DNA from: Dacryopinax spathularia
Taxonomy: Eukaryota; Basidiomycota; Dacrymycetes; Dacrymycetales; Dacrymycetaceae
Length of the DNA: 64,000 bases
NCBI GenBank assembly: GCA_037974965.1
Contig: JBBPFI010000010.1
Coordinates: 372,001 to 436,000, forward strand
Direction: 5' to 3'
The position numbers were made by a program, and so were the translations under genes. Numbering within the stretch: position 1 is the stretch's first letter; each line of letters begins with the position of its first letter. A model generated the notes under the pieces. That model saw only the letters and a program-made list of their open reading frames with translations, made no database searches and had not been told where the DNA came from. This document shows positions 22,978-35,729 of this stretch, piece after piece.

Positions 22978-24686
22978 TTACAGTCGAGAGAATTGTTGCA
23001 TCGATAGCTCGTCTTGGAAGGGCTGTCGTCCCACAGGCCCGGGGTCACCTTGACGCGTCAGAACCTGCGACCACGCCCGTCTGTCCTCGGCAAGAAGCTG
23101 CATGAACGGCTCAACCAGCTCGTGTTCAATGCGGAAAGAGACATCCGCGCTACCGGAATTGGTGTTCCATGTCCCGTCGTGGTTGCGAGAGGGGTTGCCG
23201 GCCCAGATGCGTATGTACCGCTCCATGGAGCCATTTACCACGAAAATGGCCTTGCCAGTGTACCCGAAATGAGCTTCAGGTGACTCAAGCCTGCACATGT
23301 TTAGCACTCAGCAGAAAGGGTGCTAGTCACACTCACTTATAACAGTTATTCACAACAACCTGATTGGGCCCTGCGCCCCACCACGCTTGCCGGTTCGCTC
23401 CGAAGATTCTGCCAATAAGAGCGATGGTGGCTGCTGCCGCACGCTTGACATACTCGGCATCCCGACCTTGCCGAACCGTTTCTGATAGAAGGGAAATCTT
23501 AGTCTTTGGTGAGAAACCGAGTGACGTACTTACCTCCGACAAGAAGGGCTACTTTCCCGATCTTTCGCGTATCGTCAGGCGTTAACGGCGCTGAATAGAC
23601 GTGTAGAAGCTGGCTTCCGGCGGCAGAATGACTGGGAAGCTGAAATCCATCCGCCGTTTCCCCGTTTCCTCTAATCTGCACGCGTGCCGTCAGCCGAGTA
23701 CAGACGAGACAAGGTGCAGGCACCTACGTTTACAAGGTTCACGATCTGGTTGACCTGCCCGCGGCGAACCCGGTTGATAGCAGTTATCAGATACGCCGCA
23801 AGGGCATCTTGCTTTGAGACATTACGTCCGGCCTGTCGTGAAGCCTCAGTCTTGAGGATGGTCAACTCTCGAAGGCTGAAGTGTATGTCGACTCTGCTGG
23901 TGGATAGGAACGAGTTTGCGTAGAGTTCGCCTGCCTCCTCTTGGGAGAAATCTCTCAAGAGATGAGGGGCGGCCTGTCGTGCGACCTGCTCTATCATGTA
24001 AGGGGAAAGCGTTGGGGGAGGTCGGAAGTAGGTTTCGTAGGTTGGGAGTGGGTGAGCAGGCGGGAGGCCGAGGTAGAACTGAGAGATCATATGGGCAAAT
24101 CGGAAGAACGTCAATCCATCGCCTTCATGGTAGAAGCGTTAGAGTAGCCGAGCAAGTAGATAGAAATACTTACCAAGGACATGGCAAAAGGCGAAGGTGA
24201 TGCTCGTCTCACCGGTATTCACGAAGTTCGTCACCTTGATCTTCACAAGAGGCTCCTTGTGCGGAGGTGGGTTGTCGAGATCGCATACGACGGGATCGAC
24301 GACGTCCGGATGGAAATCCCGCAGCAATTCTTCAGTTGGGACCAGTTGACTGTCGAAGTACGTTATAGGGAGGCTCGCACGAGCTAGGGAGATGTGACAA
24401 GCGACCAGACTTCCAGCGGCAAGCTTGTGTCGCCAGTGCTCCCCTCCCACCAGTCGGCCAGCGAAGAGCGGGTAGTGAACTAGAGTGCGTGAAAGGGCCT
24501 CGCCCAACTTCGTTCGATCGAGGGGCCCAGGCAATAACCAGGTGAAGACGAGCTGGATGATGTTAGATTATCAGTAGGCTTAAGGGTAAGGCTCACCAAT
24601 CCGAAATTACAGTCCTGTACGTATACAGGCAGCATATCCAGCAACGGATCAACCCGTTGCGGTGACACCCATTGAACGTTGGACAT
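22978..24686 (-). CDS. BAHD-type acyltransferase (transferase family)
   Basis: Members transfer an acyl group from CoA to a hydroxyl or amine of a small molecule. Start MSNVQWVSPQRVDPLLDML at 24686. Exons join across introns near 24590-24550, 24170-24115, 23740-23680, 23530-23490 and 23340-23290. The catalytic HxxxDG motif (HVLGDG) is created by the splice at about 24172, which supports both the intron and the assignment. The position of the usual DFGWG motif reads HFGYTG, a weaker structural match. Fungal relatives include trichothecene O-acetyltransferases and alkaloid acyltransferases; the substrate here is unknown. No biosynthetic core enzyme lies next to it. Confidence 0.8.
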
Positions 24687-27310
24687 TTTGCGGGTGCGTG
24701 GGGACGAGGCAACCAAAGCCGTGGCTGCAAGATATCCAAGTGTAAGCATCGAGGGATAGCAGTACGCTGGTAACGAGATCTTTAAAGTGCGCCGAAGTGG
24801 GGACTTCGTGTGGTCTTGTTATAGGTTCGGCCCGACTAGACTGGTTGGGGAGCAGGGAAAGAATTCCAGCACATGGATATCGGCGAGACTTTCGACGGCT
24901 ATATCCAATTCTTGGCGATTATCTTGCATAGCACATGAGACTCCCGAAGCCGCCCAGACTCTAGTAGACGCCGCCGCCGATCAACAGCCTCATACGTCAA
25001 GGCAGGAGGAGGTTTCATTCCCAAAGGAGCAGAGAAGTTGCGATCCAACTATCTTCAGTCATGACGCTATTGCCACCGGTAAGCGCCCACTTTCATTCAA
25101 CATGCGAAACTCCATCGTTGACAGCAGTAAGCATGAGCGAGTAATTGTGCCCGAGTACTGTATGCTCGCTGAACTACGCAGAGCCATTGACGACGTCGTG
25201 TCAACAAGTTCGGACTGCACGGCGCAAGTGGTTCGAGGGGTGCAAACACAGCTGTCTCGCGGCCGCAGACCTTCGGTCATTGCGTTCAGTATGTTGAGTT
25301 TCTCCGAATGTCAAGCCAAAGGACGTCGAGACTTGAAGTCAAATTGGATCAGGAGCCAGCATAAGGCGTTTGGGGGCTGCGCACGGGAAATTACACAGCC
25401 CCTGATTGTGGGACCGGTCGGGTTGCGGCAGGCTAATAATTTCGCGTATTTTGGTTGTCGCCGGTGATGGACAACCCTTCTTCCAGACTCACCCTGTCAG
25501 AGGATTACCACATATGCTTATGGGTTAGTATCGCCATGATCTCACTTGCCAGCGAAGCCTGGTGGCAGGGCCATACCGGTGTTAGCTGGACTGCAAGGCC
25601 CCGGTCGAAGCCAAGAAGCCTGGCTTGTGCTTCCTGCTGTGCAACCTTGTGCTGCACTGCTCTTGGCCCAACTTCGTGCTCTGTCCTCTGAACGGTGCTT
25701 TCCAATCGTCTCGCATCACGTTATGACCGTATATGAAGCCTATCCCAGCCACGTCTGCGCCTAGCGAACCAACTTCTCAATGATGGTGGATCGCGGTCCG
25801 CGAGCGGCTTGCCGGATGCAGCCTTCTCTGGATGCTTACGTGCGGTTCTCCCGAGAGCGCGGAACTTCGATACCTGTCTGTCGGGATTTTGTGTATTCAG
25901 CTATAACACCGATGTGCTACATTTGGAACTTGTTGGCGAACTCGTTCCGATCAGGACGGCCTGACTGGCCTGACTGACGCCGGGGTATGCCCGTCTCATC
26001 TGCTTCATTGGCTCCCACACGGCTTACATGCGGATCTCAGGACCTTCCCATAATCATCCTATACTACGGACATCCCAAAAACGGTTGAATGGGTCTATTT
26101 TCCTTTCTAACGAAAAGGTCGGATGGAGGAAAGCTTCATGGGGCAGGACCCCAATCGAAGGTAAATCTGTGCGGCGCACTATGTGACGAAGACCGAGCCA
26201 AGAAAGGTCGGGAACCTGCTAAGTGATCATTGTATGGCATTGAACATACACTCTAGGAAATCGCAGAGCTTGAGGTCTGACCCGCTGGCTTCCGTTACGG
26301 CGCGTGGACTAACCCGATGAATACGCATCCGACTCTTGATCTCGACTGTCGGTCATGGTTTCAGTCGCAGGCCGACGCAGGACCGAATTCGAGGTGTAAG
26401 AATAGGGCGACGTCATACGCCTCGGCGACTACGACCATTGCGATGAGCCATCATCGAGTCCGGGCTGGAGCACATTGCGCTCATTATCGTGTAGCTCGAT
26501 CGTGGCATCTCCATACCCACAGTGCGGGGAAATGCAGAAGGCAGAAGAACGAAATTCAGGAGTAAGAGTGAAGATGAAGACATTCTGTATCATGACCAGA
26601 GATCCTCGGCGAAACCCCGGTCATCGGATAAGATCAAAAAGTGGAAAGGTTGGCCCGAGACGCTCGATTACTAGGTCATATATCAAGGGAATGTCATGTT
26701 CAGGAATGTTGTGAGTTCGTCACTTCTGAGCTCTGAACGCATGTTCTCATCATGAGAACCTAGGCTTTCTCTTCTGTGACTTCCTTAACCCTGTCGGCCT
26801 TGTGAAGGGTTGAGTGGAGCAGGAACACCCGCATGAGAAAGGCTTGATGTCGGCGCCCCATGGTGGCTCTGAAGCCTGTGCTCCCTTCGCAGCTGTGCTT
26901 GAAGGCCGTGCGCCAACCCCAACCAACCAATATGGTCACCAGAGAAGTAACACCGATCGATCCTCGACTGATGGGTGAGTGGAATATCCGGGAAGCCACT
27001 GGCGCTTCTTTGCTTCTCTGCTGCGGACTTCTCCCGGGTATCTCCAGGCGCTCGTACTAAGGCTTCTTTTCTCTCGCTCTGCCATCTTGGATGGACGTGG
27101 CGCCTTGAACTGCATCTCCCCTGCGCTGGATCTTCTGAGGCATTTCGGCACGTCCTACTTCTTGTTCGCACGCGATCGCTTGCGCAGAGTACACCCGAAT
27201 AGGCACTATCTCGGAGCCAGTTAACTAGACCCGGAACGCCGCAACATATAACCACCCGTACTCAGTAGACCGGTCTCGGTCATATTCCCACCTTGCAGAG
27301 CAACACGATA
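24687..27310. other. Gene-poor 2.6 kb region
   Basis: The longest frame (plus, 24787-25467) needs a GTG start; from its first good ATG (25102) it would encode about 121 residues with no recognisable motif. Other frames on both strands are short and without splice logic. No terminal repeats or transposase remnants were recognised. I call no gene here. Confidence 0.35.
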
Positions 27311-27402
27311 ATGCCCACGAACTGGACCCCTCAATCGCTGACCAGCCTATCCAACTTCCTGGACTTTTTCTTCGCCTACCTCCCGCAGCGAATCATCGAC
27401 TC

Positions 27403-27910
27403 ATGCCTCCTGCTGAGTGGCACCGCCCTGGGCCAGCCTCTCCAGTCGCCATTCCACGTCGTCCCAGCCCGACAAGCAGCAGGACAAGCTCCGTTTCTGC
27501 GGCCAACGACGCGTACGCAGAGTATGCCAGAACGCGACAGCTTCGACCAAGGGCTCACGCATCAGCGTTCGACCAGCTCCGCCGAGCCGCTTCTTACGGG
27601 CAACGCAGGCTATCGGCGGTCGAACGAGCTGCCGACCAGGTCCGGGCTGCAATCCTCCTCTACTGCACACTGATCATCCTGTGAGCGCCTATCCCTTGCT
27701 ACTGTACAAGAAGCTAAGCACCTTAACCTTATCCTGTTTTGCAGCTCCACCATCATCAGCTTTGTCGTCCTCCACGCGCTCCGGGTCGCCTTGGTGATCA
27801 TCAACTTCCAGCTCAGCACGCTATATGCGTACGCATGCCAAAGCTGTATGCGCGTGCGGGCACAAGCGCTCGTCCTCGCTTCACTTGTATTCTTCCTGTT
27901 GCGCTCGTAG
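27403..27910 (+). CDS. Small protein with C-terminal membrane segments
   Basis: Two exons (27403-27680 and 27745-27910) give 147 residues starting MPPAEWHRPGPASPVAIPRR. The first half is basic and Ser/Arg-rich (cytosolic), and the second is hydrophobic (LLYCTLIIL then STIISFVVLHALRVALVIIN, then ALVLASLVFFLLRS). This is the layout of a tail-anchored or ER membrane protein. The reading frame is open further upstream to a TTGCAG acceptor at 27298, so an earlier exon may exist. A second, overlapping frame from an ATG at 27311 (MPTNWTPQSLTSLSNFLDFF) also looks protein-like. Family not recognised. Confidence 0.45.
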
Positions 27911-28436
27911 CCAGCTGTATGCATAAATCTCATCTGTCTTTAACCAAGGTCGTACTATGTATATCACCGTTGATGTATGTTGGCTCGATCTACTCTTGAG
28001 TACCTCGGCCAAATTATCAGCTTATGCTATCCAATCATCGTTTCTCGCCGCACAAAAGTTGGTCAATCTGTTCTCGGTGCCATCATCGGCAGTTCTTACC
28101 GATTCATATACCATATTCGAAAGCACCGATAGCTCGGAGATATCCATCGAAAGCCAGATCGCAACACGCTATGGCCGATAACAACAACAATAACCTCAGA
28201 CCACCTCCAGCGAACTCTCGGCAGGATTCCGAAAATGAATAGCATTTTTCTGGTATTCTACAATACACCCCCTTCTCCCCCTACATCAACGTCACCTTTT
28301 ATCGCCCAAGCACGAGCAGCATCATCGCCAAGAGCCGGCCGTCGAACAGTTCGCCGGAGGAACGCATCACTCCCCACCTCCGAGAATCCGCCTCCTATCA
28401 TTTGCGCCCGGTTACGGCCGGCTTGTCGATTCTGCA
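27911..28436. other. Intergenic between convergent genes
   Basis: About 525 bp between the 3' ends of the membrane-protein gene and the complex I gene. A short Asn-rich frame (from ATG 28172, 23 codons) is present but has no support. Confidence 0.4.
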
Positions 28437-31296
28437 TTATGCGTATGAGGCTTGGCCGGCCGCTTCGTCCTTTGAGAATCCGTAGTCTTCGCCTTTCACG
28501 AATGCGCGGGTGCATTGGGCCATCGTCACCGACCTAGAAGTCGCGTCAGCGCTTGTCCATATCGTACCACTCCAGAATGGAGTCGAAAAAAGGCCGAGTA
28601 GAACTAGCAAGCAAGAGTGAGAGTTGTACGCACGCTCTAGAAATCGGATCCGTCATATAAAAGTTCCTGATAGGCTTCTCGAACGCCTTCCCGCTCGCCT
28701 TACTCGGAACACTGGCATTAGCCATCTGCGCCAGCCCGAGCTGGGCAACCTCGGGCGAAGTAGGCTCGAGCGTGTCGTATCGGACTAGAGTGGGGGAGAT
28801 CTCCCACATCCTGTCTCGGAGCTGGACGACGTCGTCGTAGGGGAGGGGTTGGCCGACTACTTCCGAGAGAGCTCTGGGGAGCGGTAGGTCAGCAAAAGCG
28901 GTCGTTAGTCGTTGGAAGAAGGGAAAGGGGAAGGGAAAGGGGAAAAGCAGGGAGGAGAGGATGAGCGGACGCACCGGATAATCTTCCAGTCCTCCCTCGC
29001 AGCACCAGGGATCGACACCGCCGCCCTGCCCATCTGCGCCCTCCCCTCCGTATTAACCCACGTCGTCCCCTTCTCCGTATACGCCGCACCAGGAAGAACA
29101 ACATCAGCGATCTGCGCGCCGAGGTCGCCGTGCGAGCCTTGGTAGACGACGAAGGCGTCCTCGGGGATGGACTTGGGGTCGACGTCATCTGCGTTGAGGA
29201 GGTAGACGAATTTGGGGGAGGTCTTGGCTGCGCTGGGGGAGGGGACGAAGCCGATGTCGTATGCTGCGGCGCGGGAGGCGTGCTGTACCACAGAAGAACA
29301 AAGCATAACGCATCAGTATGTGCTCTCTCAAAGCGAAGGAGGGGGACGCACCCTTTGAAGGACGGAGAGCCCATTCCACTCCGGCGTCAACATCCTATCC
29401 TTGTTCGCCTGCGCATACTTCGCCAACAGCTTCAGCGCCGCCTTCCCATCCTCATGTTCCGTCAACGCCGACCCAACGACAATCAACGGCCTCTTCGCCT
29501 CCTTAAACTTCTTCGCGAACCCCTGTTTGCCCTTCGTGAACTCCTCGACGGCCTTGAGGTCCGCACCGAGGTACTCGTACTCGTACGTCGTCTCGGCTTT
29601 TTCACCTATGAAGCCCACTTCGAGCCCTGTGTGCAGGTAGGACTTGCGGATGCGGCTGTTCATCACGGCCGCTTCGTGTCGCGGGTTGGTGCCGACGAGG
29701 AGGATGGCGTCCGCTTGTTCTAGGCCGGGGATGGTCGCGTTGAATAGGTAGTTGGCGCGGATGTCGATACCTGCTGCGGGGGGCTCGGAGCCGCGTGGGT
29801 GGTCGAGGGCCGTGTTGTCAGAACCGAGTTGGTTGATCCAGTCCTTGAGAGCGACGAGGGACTCGGTGTCGGCGAGGGCACCGGCAATAGCCTTGATCTC
29901 GTTCCCCTGCGCCCCTGAGCGAGCAAGACCGTCACGGATGGTAGTGAGCGCTCCTTCCCAGGAAGCGGGCACGAACCGGTCACCCGAACGGACGAGTGGT
30001 GTCATCAGGCGTTGGAATTGGAGTCCGTCGTATGCATACCGCGTCTTGTCGCTGATCCATTCCTCATTCACGTCGTCGTTCGTCCTTGGTTGGACACGCA
30101 TGACCTTGGGCCCACGCGACTGGACGACGATGTTCGACCCCACAGCGTCCATCACGTCGACCGACTCGGTGTCCTTTAGCTCCCACGGCCTAGCGTGGAA
30201 GGCGTACGGCTTTGACGTTAGCGCACCGACAGGGCAAAGATCGATGACGTTCCCCGACAGCTCGGAGTCCATCACTTTCTCAACATACATCCCGATCTGC
30301 ATATCGTTCCCCCGGCCAGTCGTGCCGAGCTCCTCGACACCAGCGACCTCGTTGGCGAACCGGACACAGCGCGTGCACTGAATGCACCGGTTCATGACTG
30401 TCTTGACGAGCGGGCCGAAGTCTTTGTTCTCTACTGCACGCTTGCCGGTGATCTCGTGGAATCGGGTTCGGTCCGCGCCGTAGCGCATTGATTGGTCTTG
30501 AAGGTCGCATTCGCCACCTTGGTCACAGATGGGGCAGTCGAGCGGGTGGTTGGCGAGCAGGAACTCCATTACGCCTTCCCTATACGCATATATCAGCTCA
30601 CATCTCTCTCTAGCAGTAGCAGGGTCTGCCTACCTCGCCTCATGCACCATGGGCGTATTGGTGAACACCTGCTGCCCAGGCATAGCAGGCATGGCACTTT
30701 CTCCTACTCAGCCCCACCTCCTCGCCGCAAGAGCAGAAGGACATACCACGACGCAACAGGCTTCGGCGACCGTGCAACCTCGACGAGGCACATACTAGAA
30801 AGCACAGTCAGGTCGGCTGGAAAGGTGTCTCGGATCCGGACGACTCACCGGCAGTTACCTGCGATTGCGAGGCTTTAGGTTGTATGCGTTAGTTCGGTCG
30901 TACTTTCCTTAGGGGGAGGGGAGGAGAGCGTACCGGTCATGGTAGCAGAATCTATTCCTATGTCAGCAATGCCTCAGGCAGTGGTTGATATATGCGTACC
31001 TTGGAATTGTGACGCCCGCAGCCTCACAAGCCTGGATGAGAGCCGTCCCTAAACCCTCTCACATCAACAACCGCCTTTCAGCCCGAAGCAGACAGCGGCG
31101 TACCCTGTGGGACAGTAACGCTCTTCCCATCAACAGTAAGCGTCACGTCCGCCGACCGTTTCGCGCTGGTCTGGAAGCCACGGCGGGCACCTGTACCCAT
31201 GGTCAACATCTGCCTTCCCTGCCCTAGCCGACAAGAGACAGGGAGAAAGAAAGACGTACCTGATCTGACAGCCCGTCTTGCTCCAAGACGCAGCAT
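28437..31296 (-). CDS. NDUFS1: NADH:ubiquinone oxidoreductase 75 kDa subunit (complex I)
   Basis: The largest subunit of the complex I electron-input module in the mitochondrial matrix. Start MLRLGARRAVRS at 31296, a basic mitochondrial presequence. Iron-sulfur ligands are all visible: 2Fe-2S (CEAAG.., RFCYH, GNCRMCLVE), N5 (HPLDCPICDQGGECDL), N4 (RCIQCTRCVRFANEV and DLCPVGALTS). A molybdopterin-oxidoreductase-like region follows. Eight or more introns are visible. The final exon lies at 28437-28549: it begins after a ..TTCTAG acceptor and encodes SVTMAQCTRAFVKGED.. ending QASYA. Without that splice the frame would end in intron sequence. It is divergent from the F-box gene at 31604 (307 bp between ATGs). 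Confidence 0.95.
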
Positions 31297-31603
31297 CTTC
31301 TATCTGTCGTCGACCGACAGGTCGACTGATATTAATGAAAGTGTAGAAAGAGGGAGGAGGGGAGGAGGGGGATGACGAGTGAGCCCAGCACGGTGAGATC
31401 GAGGCGAATGAGGGAAGGGGAATGCTTCCGGAGAGGCCCGAATACGGCGCATCTGATTGGGAGACGCGGTTTGGGCCGATGACGACCGGTTTGATGAGGG
31501 TAACAATCCAATACTCAACGACAATGACTGCTTAACTTACTACGAACTTGCTTTTCTAACTCTTGGACTGCGTTTGAACGCTCTTGTACGGGAGAGAGCT
31601 GAG
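31297..31603. promoter_or_regulatory. Shared divergent promoter region
   Basis: Only 307 bp separate the ATGs of the complex I subunit (minus) and the F-box gene (plus). It contains a run rich in GAGGAGGGG near 31350. No canonical TATA box is clear. Confidence 0.35.
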
Positions 31604-33729
31604 ATGGACGAGCTCTACACCCACTCAGAGCTGGCCGACACTAGGCCGGAGAACTCGTTCACCTCACCGAACGCGTTCCTCCGACTGCCAGAAGAGATCC
31701 ACACGCATATAATGTCCTTCCTACCAATAAAGGATATGCTCGCCCACGCTCGGGTACGCCCGTCTCTCTCGGCTCGAGATATGGTGTGGTATATGCGCGC
31801 TGACACTCAACCAGTAGACTTGCAAGCTCCTCTATCTTCACCTCACCTCCTCACTGCATCTCCAGTCCCTTCTCGCCCTTTCCGCTCAGTCTCTAGCGCC
31901 GCTTCCGACCACTCTCAGCGCAGCGCATACCCTTGCACTTCTGCATGAGCATACTACCTCCTGGCAGGCTGTTAAGCCGAAGGCTGTGAGGAGACTGAGA
32001 CTCCCGCTAGGGGCGTGGATGGGCTGGAGGAGGGACGTTCGAGGCGGTTGGTATGCGGAGTGTGATGAGCAGCGGGTGGTGCTCGTTAAGCTGTCTGGGT
32101 GGAAAGATCTACCCGATGGTCCTCCTGAACCTGGGGGTGCAGAGGACGAGGAGGAACAAGCGCAAGACGTACGCATCATCCGCCCTCTCGGCGGCAGAGC
32201 GGAAGGAAGCATCGAAGAGATCCTCCTTGACCCAGGTCAAGACCTGCTGGTCTGCATTACCCGTTCTCCCGAGTCCGTCTGCTCCTTCCGTTCTCCCTCC
32301 GTATTTCACTAACTCTCACTGTAGCCGCTCCTCCCTAACACTCCACTACCTCACCCTGCACGGCCTCCCCCACCCCGTCGCCCCAAGTCCGCGAAGCACA
32401 TACTCCCAAACCTGGGCCGGAGATTTCCCGGGCGTGAAGCTCCTCGCCTCTTCCATCTCTAACAACCTCGTCGCGCTCGTCATACTCTCCTTCGTGGGCA
32501 GGAGGAGAGTGAACGAGCTTGTGGTGTATGACTGGACGAGTTGGGGGGAGTGGAGGGCGAGTACAGGGTGGAGGATGTATGAGAGTCTGGCGTTCTTGGA
32601 TGAGAGGGTTTTGGTAGCGGGGTGTTTGACGGGAGAGACTCCGGCGCTAGATGTTTGGAGACTCGAGCCTACACGTTCCGCCTCCCCATCCTCTGCCCAC
32701 ACTGTGCCGTCGGCATCCTCGACGCCCGCAACCGATCAACCTACCCCCGAGCGGAGGCTGCAACTCCACCTCACCCACTCGTTCAACCTCCCCCCTCTCC
32801 GGCCAGACACGCGCATCTCCCTCTCGTTCTCTCCCAACCGCTCTACCCAATTCCGCTCCGCCACCACCTACCCATGGCATTGTCCACCGCACGACCAATT
32901 GCTCGCCATCACTCTCCACCCAACTCGGGTCACCTCCCGCGTCGCAGAGGGTGGGCAATACGTCCTCTTCGTCCTTGCTCGCACTCTTCTCTCGCCTCCT
33001 CCTTTCTCCTTCTTTCCAGCGGCCACGTCTGGGCTTCAGAGAGCCACCGCCCCCGTCCCCCGGTCCCGAGCGCGTGAAGTCCTGGTAACAGCAACAGGCT
33101 TGCCAAACGTCATCTTCCTCCCTTCTCCCCCACCCTCACCCACAGAAACCGAGGAAGAGGACGACAACGTCCCCCGCGTACCATGGGCCGCGTGGGCTCC
33201 TAAGGCTCAGATTATCCCGCTTCCGCAGGAAGGGCCGGGGAACGGGAGGGGGCGGGAATGGGCGAGTTTCGTGTATGCTACGCGGGCTGTCGTTCCCTCC
33301 CATCCAACTACTACTGTTTTCGCCGATGGCGCTCGGGCGGGAGAGGCAGAGGTGAGGGCCGGAGGAAGAGGAGGAGGCAGGAGGTACACGATCCTGGATT
33401 TCTCGCCTTACCCCCTGATCCGCAACCCCTCCGTATCCTCCGACCGTCTCATCCCGTCGACGTTACCTCAGAATCCGTACTTCCTCGAGCCTGTCACTGC
33501 TGGTTTGGCGTATCGTTCCTCTGAGCTCGTCCTCCCCGACAGAGAGCGTGCGGGCGAGGCAGGGGAGGGAGAAGACGGAGCAGGAGGGAGGGAAGGGGAG
33601 CGAGCGGAGCAGCCGGTGGGGGTTTGGTGTGATGAAGAACGGGTTGTGGTCGTTAGGCGGCAAGAGGGAGGTGTCGGGCTGATGGGGGAGAGGATGGGCC
33701 GGCACGTTCTGGATGTGTATATTATATGA
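31604..33729 (+). CDS. F-box protein with large C-terminal region
   Basis: Start MDELYTHSELADTRPENSF; an F-box follows at about residues 25-70 (FLRLPEEIHTHIMSFLPIKD). The donor after ..LAHAR (31755) and the acceptor ..CCAGTAG join in frame to TCKLLYLHLTSSLHL; a second intron (donor CCCGA|GTCCGT, acceptor CTGTAG) joins to RSSLTLHYLTLHGLP. The remaining 450 residues contain Trp-rich strands (VYDWTSWGEWRA; LDVWRLEPT) that suggest a beta-rich, possibly propeller-like fold, interrupted by Pro/Ser-rich disordered inserts. No WD40 signature is clear. Role presumed: SCF substrate adaptor. An alternative upstream extension exists only with a TTG start and is not used. Confidence 0.75.
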
Positions 33730-33978
33730 CGGTCTCCGAACCCTTTGGTGCCATACACTCATATTGGGGTGGGGAAGGGTAACCTGTGCTTCGTGTTGCT
33801 CTGCCAGCGTTTTGGGCTTTGACTGGAGCTGTTTGGTCTTCCGACACCGAGGCGGATAGTCCACTTGATGTATCACAGCACTCGCCGAGAATAATACATC
33901 AATTAGTGGTACCATCAGCCATACAATACCGTCACAAGCACATCCTTCAAAAACAGACCCCTCAAGACCTCAGGAACA

Positions 33979-35566
33979 TCATTTCCTCCCCTTGCAGAAC
34001 GCAGCCCACCTATCGACCAACCCCGCCGTCCCCCCGTCCATCTCCCACCACTCCCTCGCACACTGTCTCCTCACCTCCCTCCACATCCTCCCCTGCTCAT
34101 AACATTCCACCCAACCAACAACAGCCTGTCCTCGTCGGCCCTTCGCTTCTTCCCACGCTTGGAGCGCAGCGCGCTCATCGAGATCTCTCATCCGGGCTAA
34201 GAACCTTTCCCGATACACGGCCGGCAGTTCCGCAGGTTTGCCATCCTGTTCTTCCAAGAAAGAGGGGAGACAAGCGGCCTGCCAACGCGGCACTATGGCC
34301 GTCAGCTCCCAATCAAGAAGAGCGGTGAGAGTCCCCTTATCCGGCAAAGCCAGTATATCCTCCAACCCCAAACACGGCCTCCACAGCGCCGGTTCCTCAC
34401 CCCCCTTAAGCCTCGGCGGCCCCGGACAAACACGCGCCAAGCGAAGGATCTCGCGTAAGAGAAGTTTGTACGGCTCGAGACGGTTTGGCGTGCTGTTTGG
34501 GTCCCAGCCTAGGAGGGCGGCTGCTTCTAAGGGTTGGTGCTCGAGCTGGGAGAGTTGGTGGGATGGGTTGGAGGACAGCCAGGCTGAGGGGGTATGATAT
34601 GGTCCGTTTGGCGGCGGCAGACGGGGGGGAGGAGGTCCTGTGATCTGGGAGGAGGAGGAGGGAGGGTCGAACGAGCGGTCAAAGGCTGATTCTTCGATCA
34701 TGGGCCCGATGATATATTCCGACGAGTCTCCCTCGGTGCGCGCCTTGGTAGGTCGGTAGAGCGCGCCATATTTCTCTCCTTCTCCACCGACGGACGGACG
34801 GTGCATGAACATCGCGTGTAACATCTCCGCTAGCTGGTCGAGCATCGTGAACCGTTCTTCGTTCGACCACAGAGGCCACATCGTCCTCGCCGTCACGCCC
34901 GACGCGAGTGCGTGGATACTATATTCGCATCCGAGGGGGTTGGTGGGGGCGTAGTTCGCGTACAGGACTGCGGGGACGGGGATGGAGGTGATGTGTTTCC
35001 TGATATAGTGGGTTGTCGCTACCTGCTCTTTCCGTTAGTTTACGCCTACAAGAGGGTGAGGGAGAGAGGGTATGTACTTCGGACTCGAGCTTCTTACGCT
35101 TGTAGTACGGCTTGCAGAGACGAAGGATTATATCGGATACGTTGCTCGTCATCCCCTTGCGGAACTGGCAGCGATATACCTGTCTTACAGTCAGATCAAC
35201 GCGCTTTTACGCGTGAGAGAGGGGAGGAAAACAGACCACATGATGTCTCCCTTCGGCCCATTTCATCATATGCAGACAGGACGCCCCAGACCAGGTCTCA
35301 ACAGTCTTGAGCAGCTCGTCAACGTCCAGCTTCTTGAGGCCGGGAAGGTCGGTAGAGTTCACGTCCGTTAACGCACAGTATGGTGTGCGATCTTCGGGGG
35401 AGACGGGGTCGGTGGAGACGAGGTCTTCGACTTCGACGTCGTCCTCCGAGTTCACGGGTTCTGGCGTGGGAGGAACGACTTTGATGCGCATGGGACGCGA
35501 TGGTTCCAGAGGATTGGAGCGGGTGGAGCGTCCACCTCCGCGGGCGACGAACTTGCGGGGAGGCAT
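33979..35566 (-). CDS. APH/choline-kinase-like phosphotransferase family protein
   Basis: A protein-kinase-like fold of the aminoglycoside phosphotransferase family (common in filamentous fungi, usually of unknown substrate). Start MPPRKFVARGGGRSTRSNP. The N-lobe includes ETWSGASCLHMMKWAEG, VYRCQFRKG, ILRLCKPYYKRKKLESEV and TTHYIRKHI..PVPAV. The C-lobe includes NEERFTMLDQLAEMLHAMF and ends with the family's DWE motif (LLDWELTAIVPRWQAACLPSF). The loop between has a Pro/Ser-rich insert. The HxD catalytic loop is not clearly seen near its expected place, so catalytic competence is uncertain. Two introns (around 35235-35175 and 35065-35020). It converges with the F-box gene (33729). Confidence 0.8.
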
Positions 35567-35729
35567 GATGAGTCCCCAAGAGCAGCGGCAGGAGGGAGAG
35601 ATTCAAGCAAGAAAGGCATTGTGGCGAGCTCTCTCGACAGGGTCAAGAAAACCTGCTGAAGAGGGCGTTGATGGATTGTGGTGACTAGTTCTCGCCCCGC
35701 ATCACTCGCCCGACTCAGCAGAGCGACGC

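Noticed and set aside
24787-25467. Plus-strand 226-codon frame
   Set aside because: Its first codon is GTG; the part after the first ATG has no motif, and the opposite strand is equally open.
28235-28537. Plus-strand frame at the 3' end of NDUFS1
   Set aside because: It is antisense to the last NDUFS1 exon, which is strongly supported by splice signals and conservation.
29130-29723. Plus-strand frame of 197 codons within the complex I gene
   Set aside because: Antisense shadow of the NDUFS1 coding exon; no independent start or motif.
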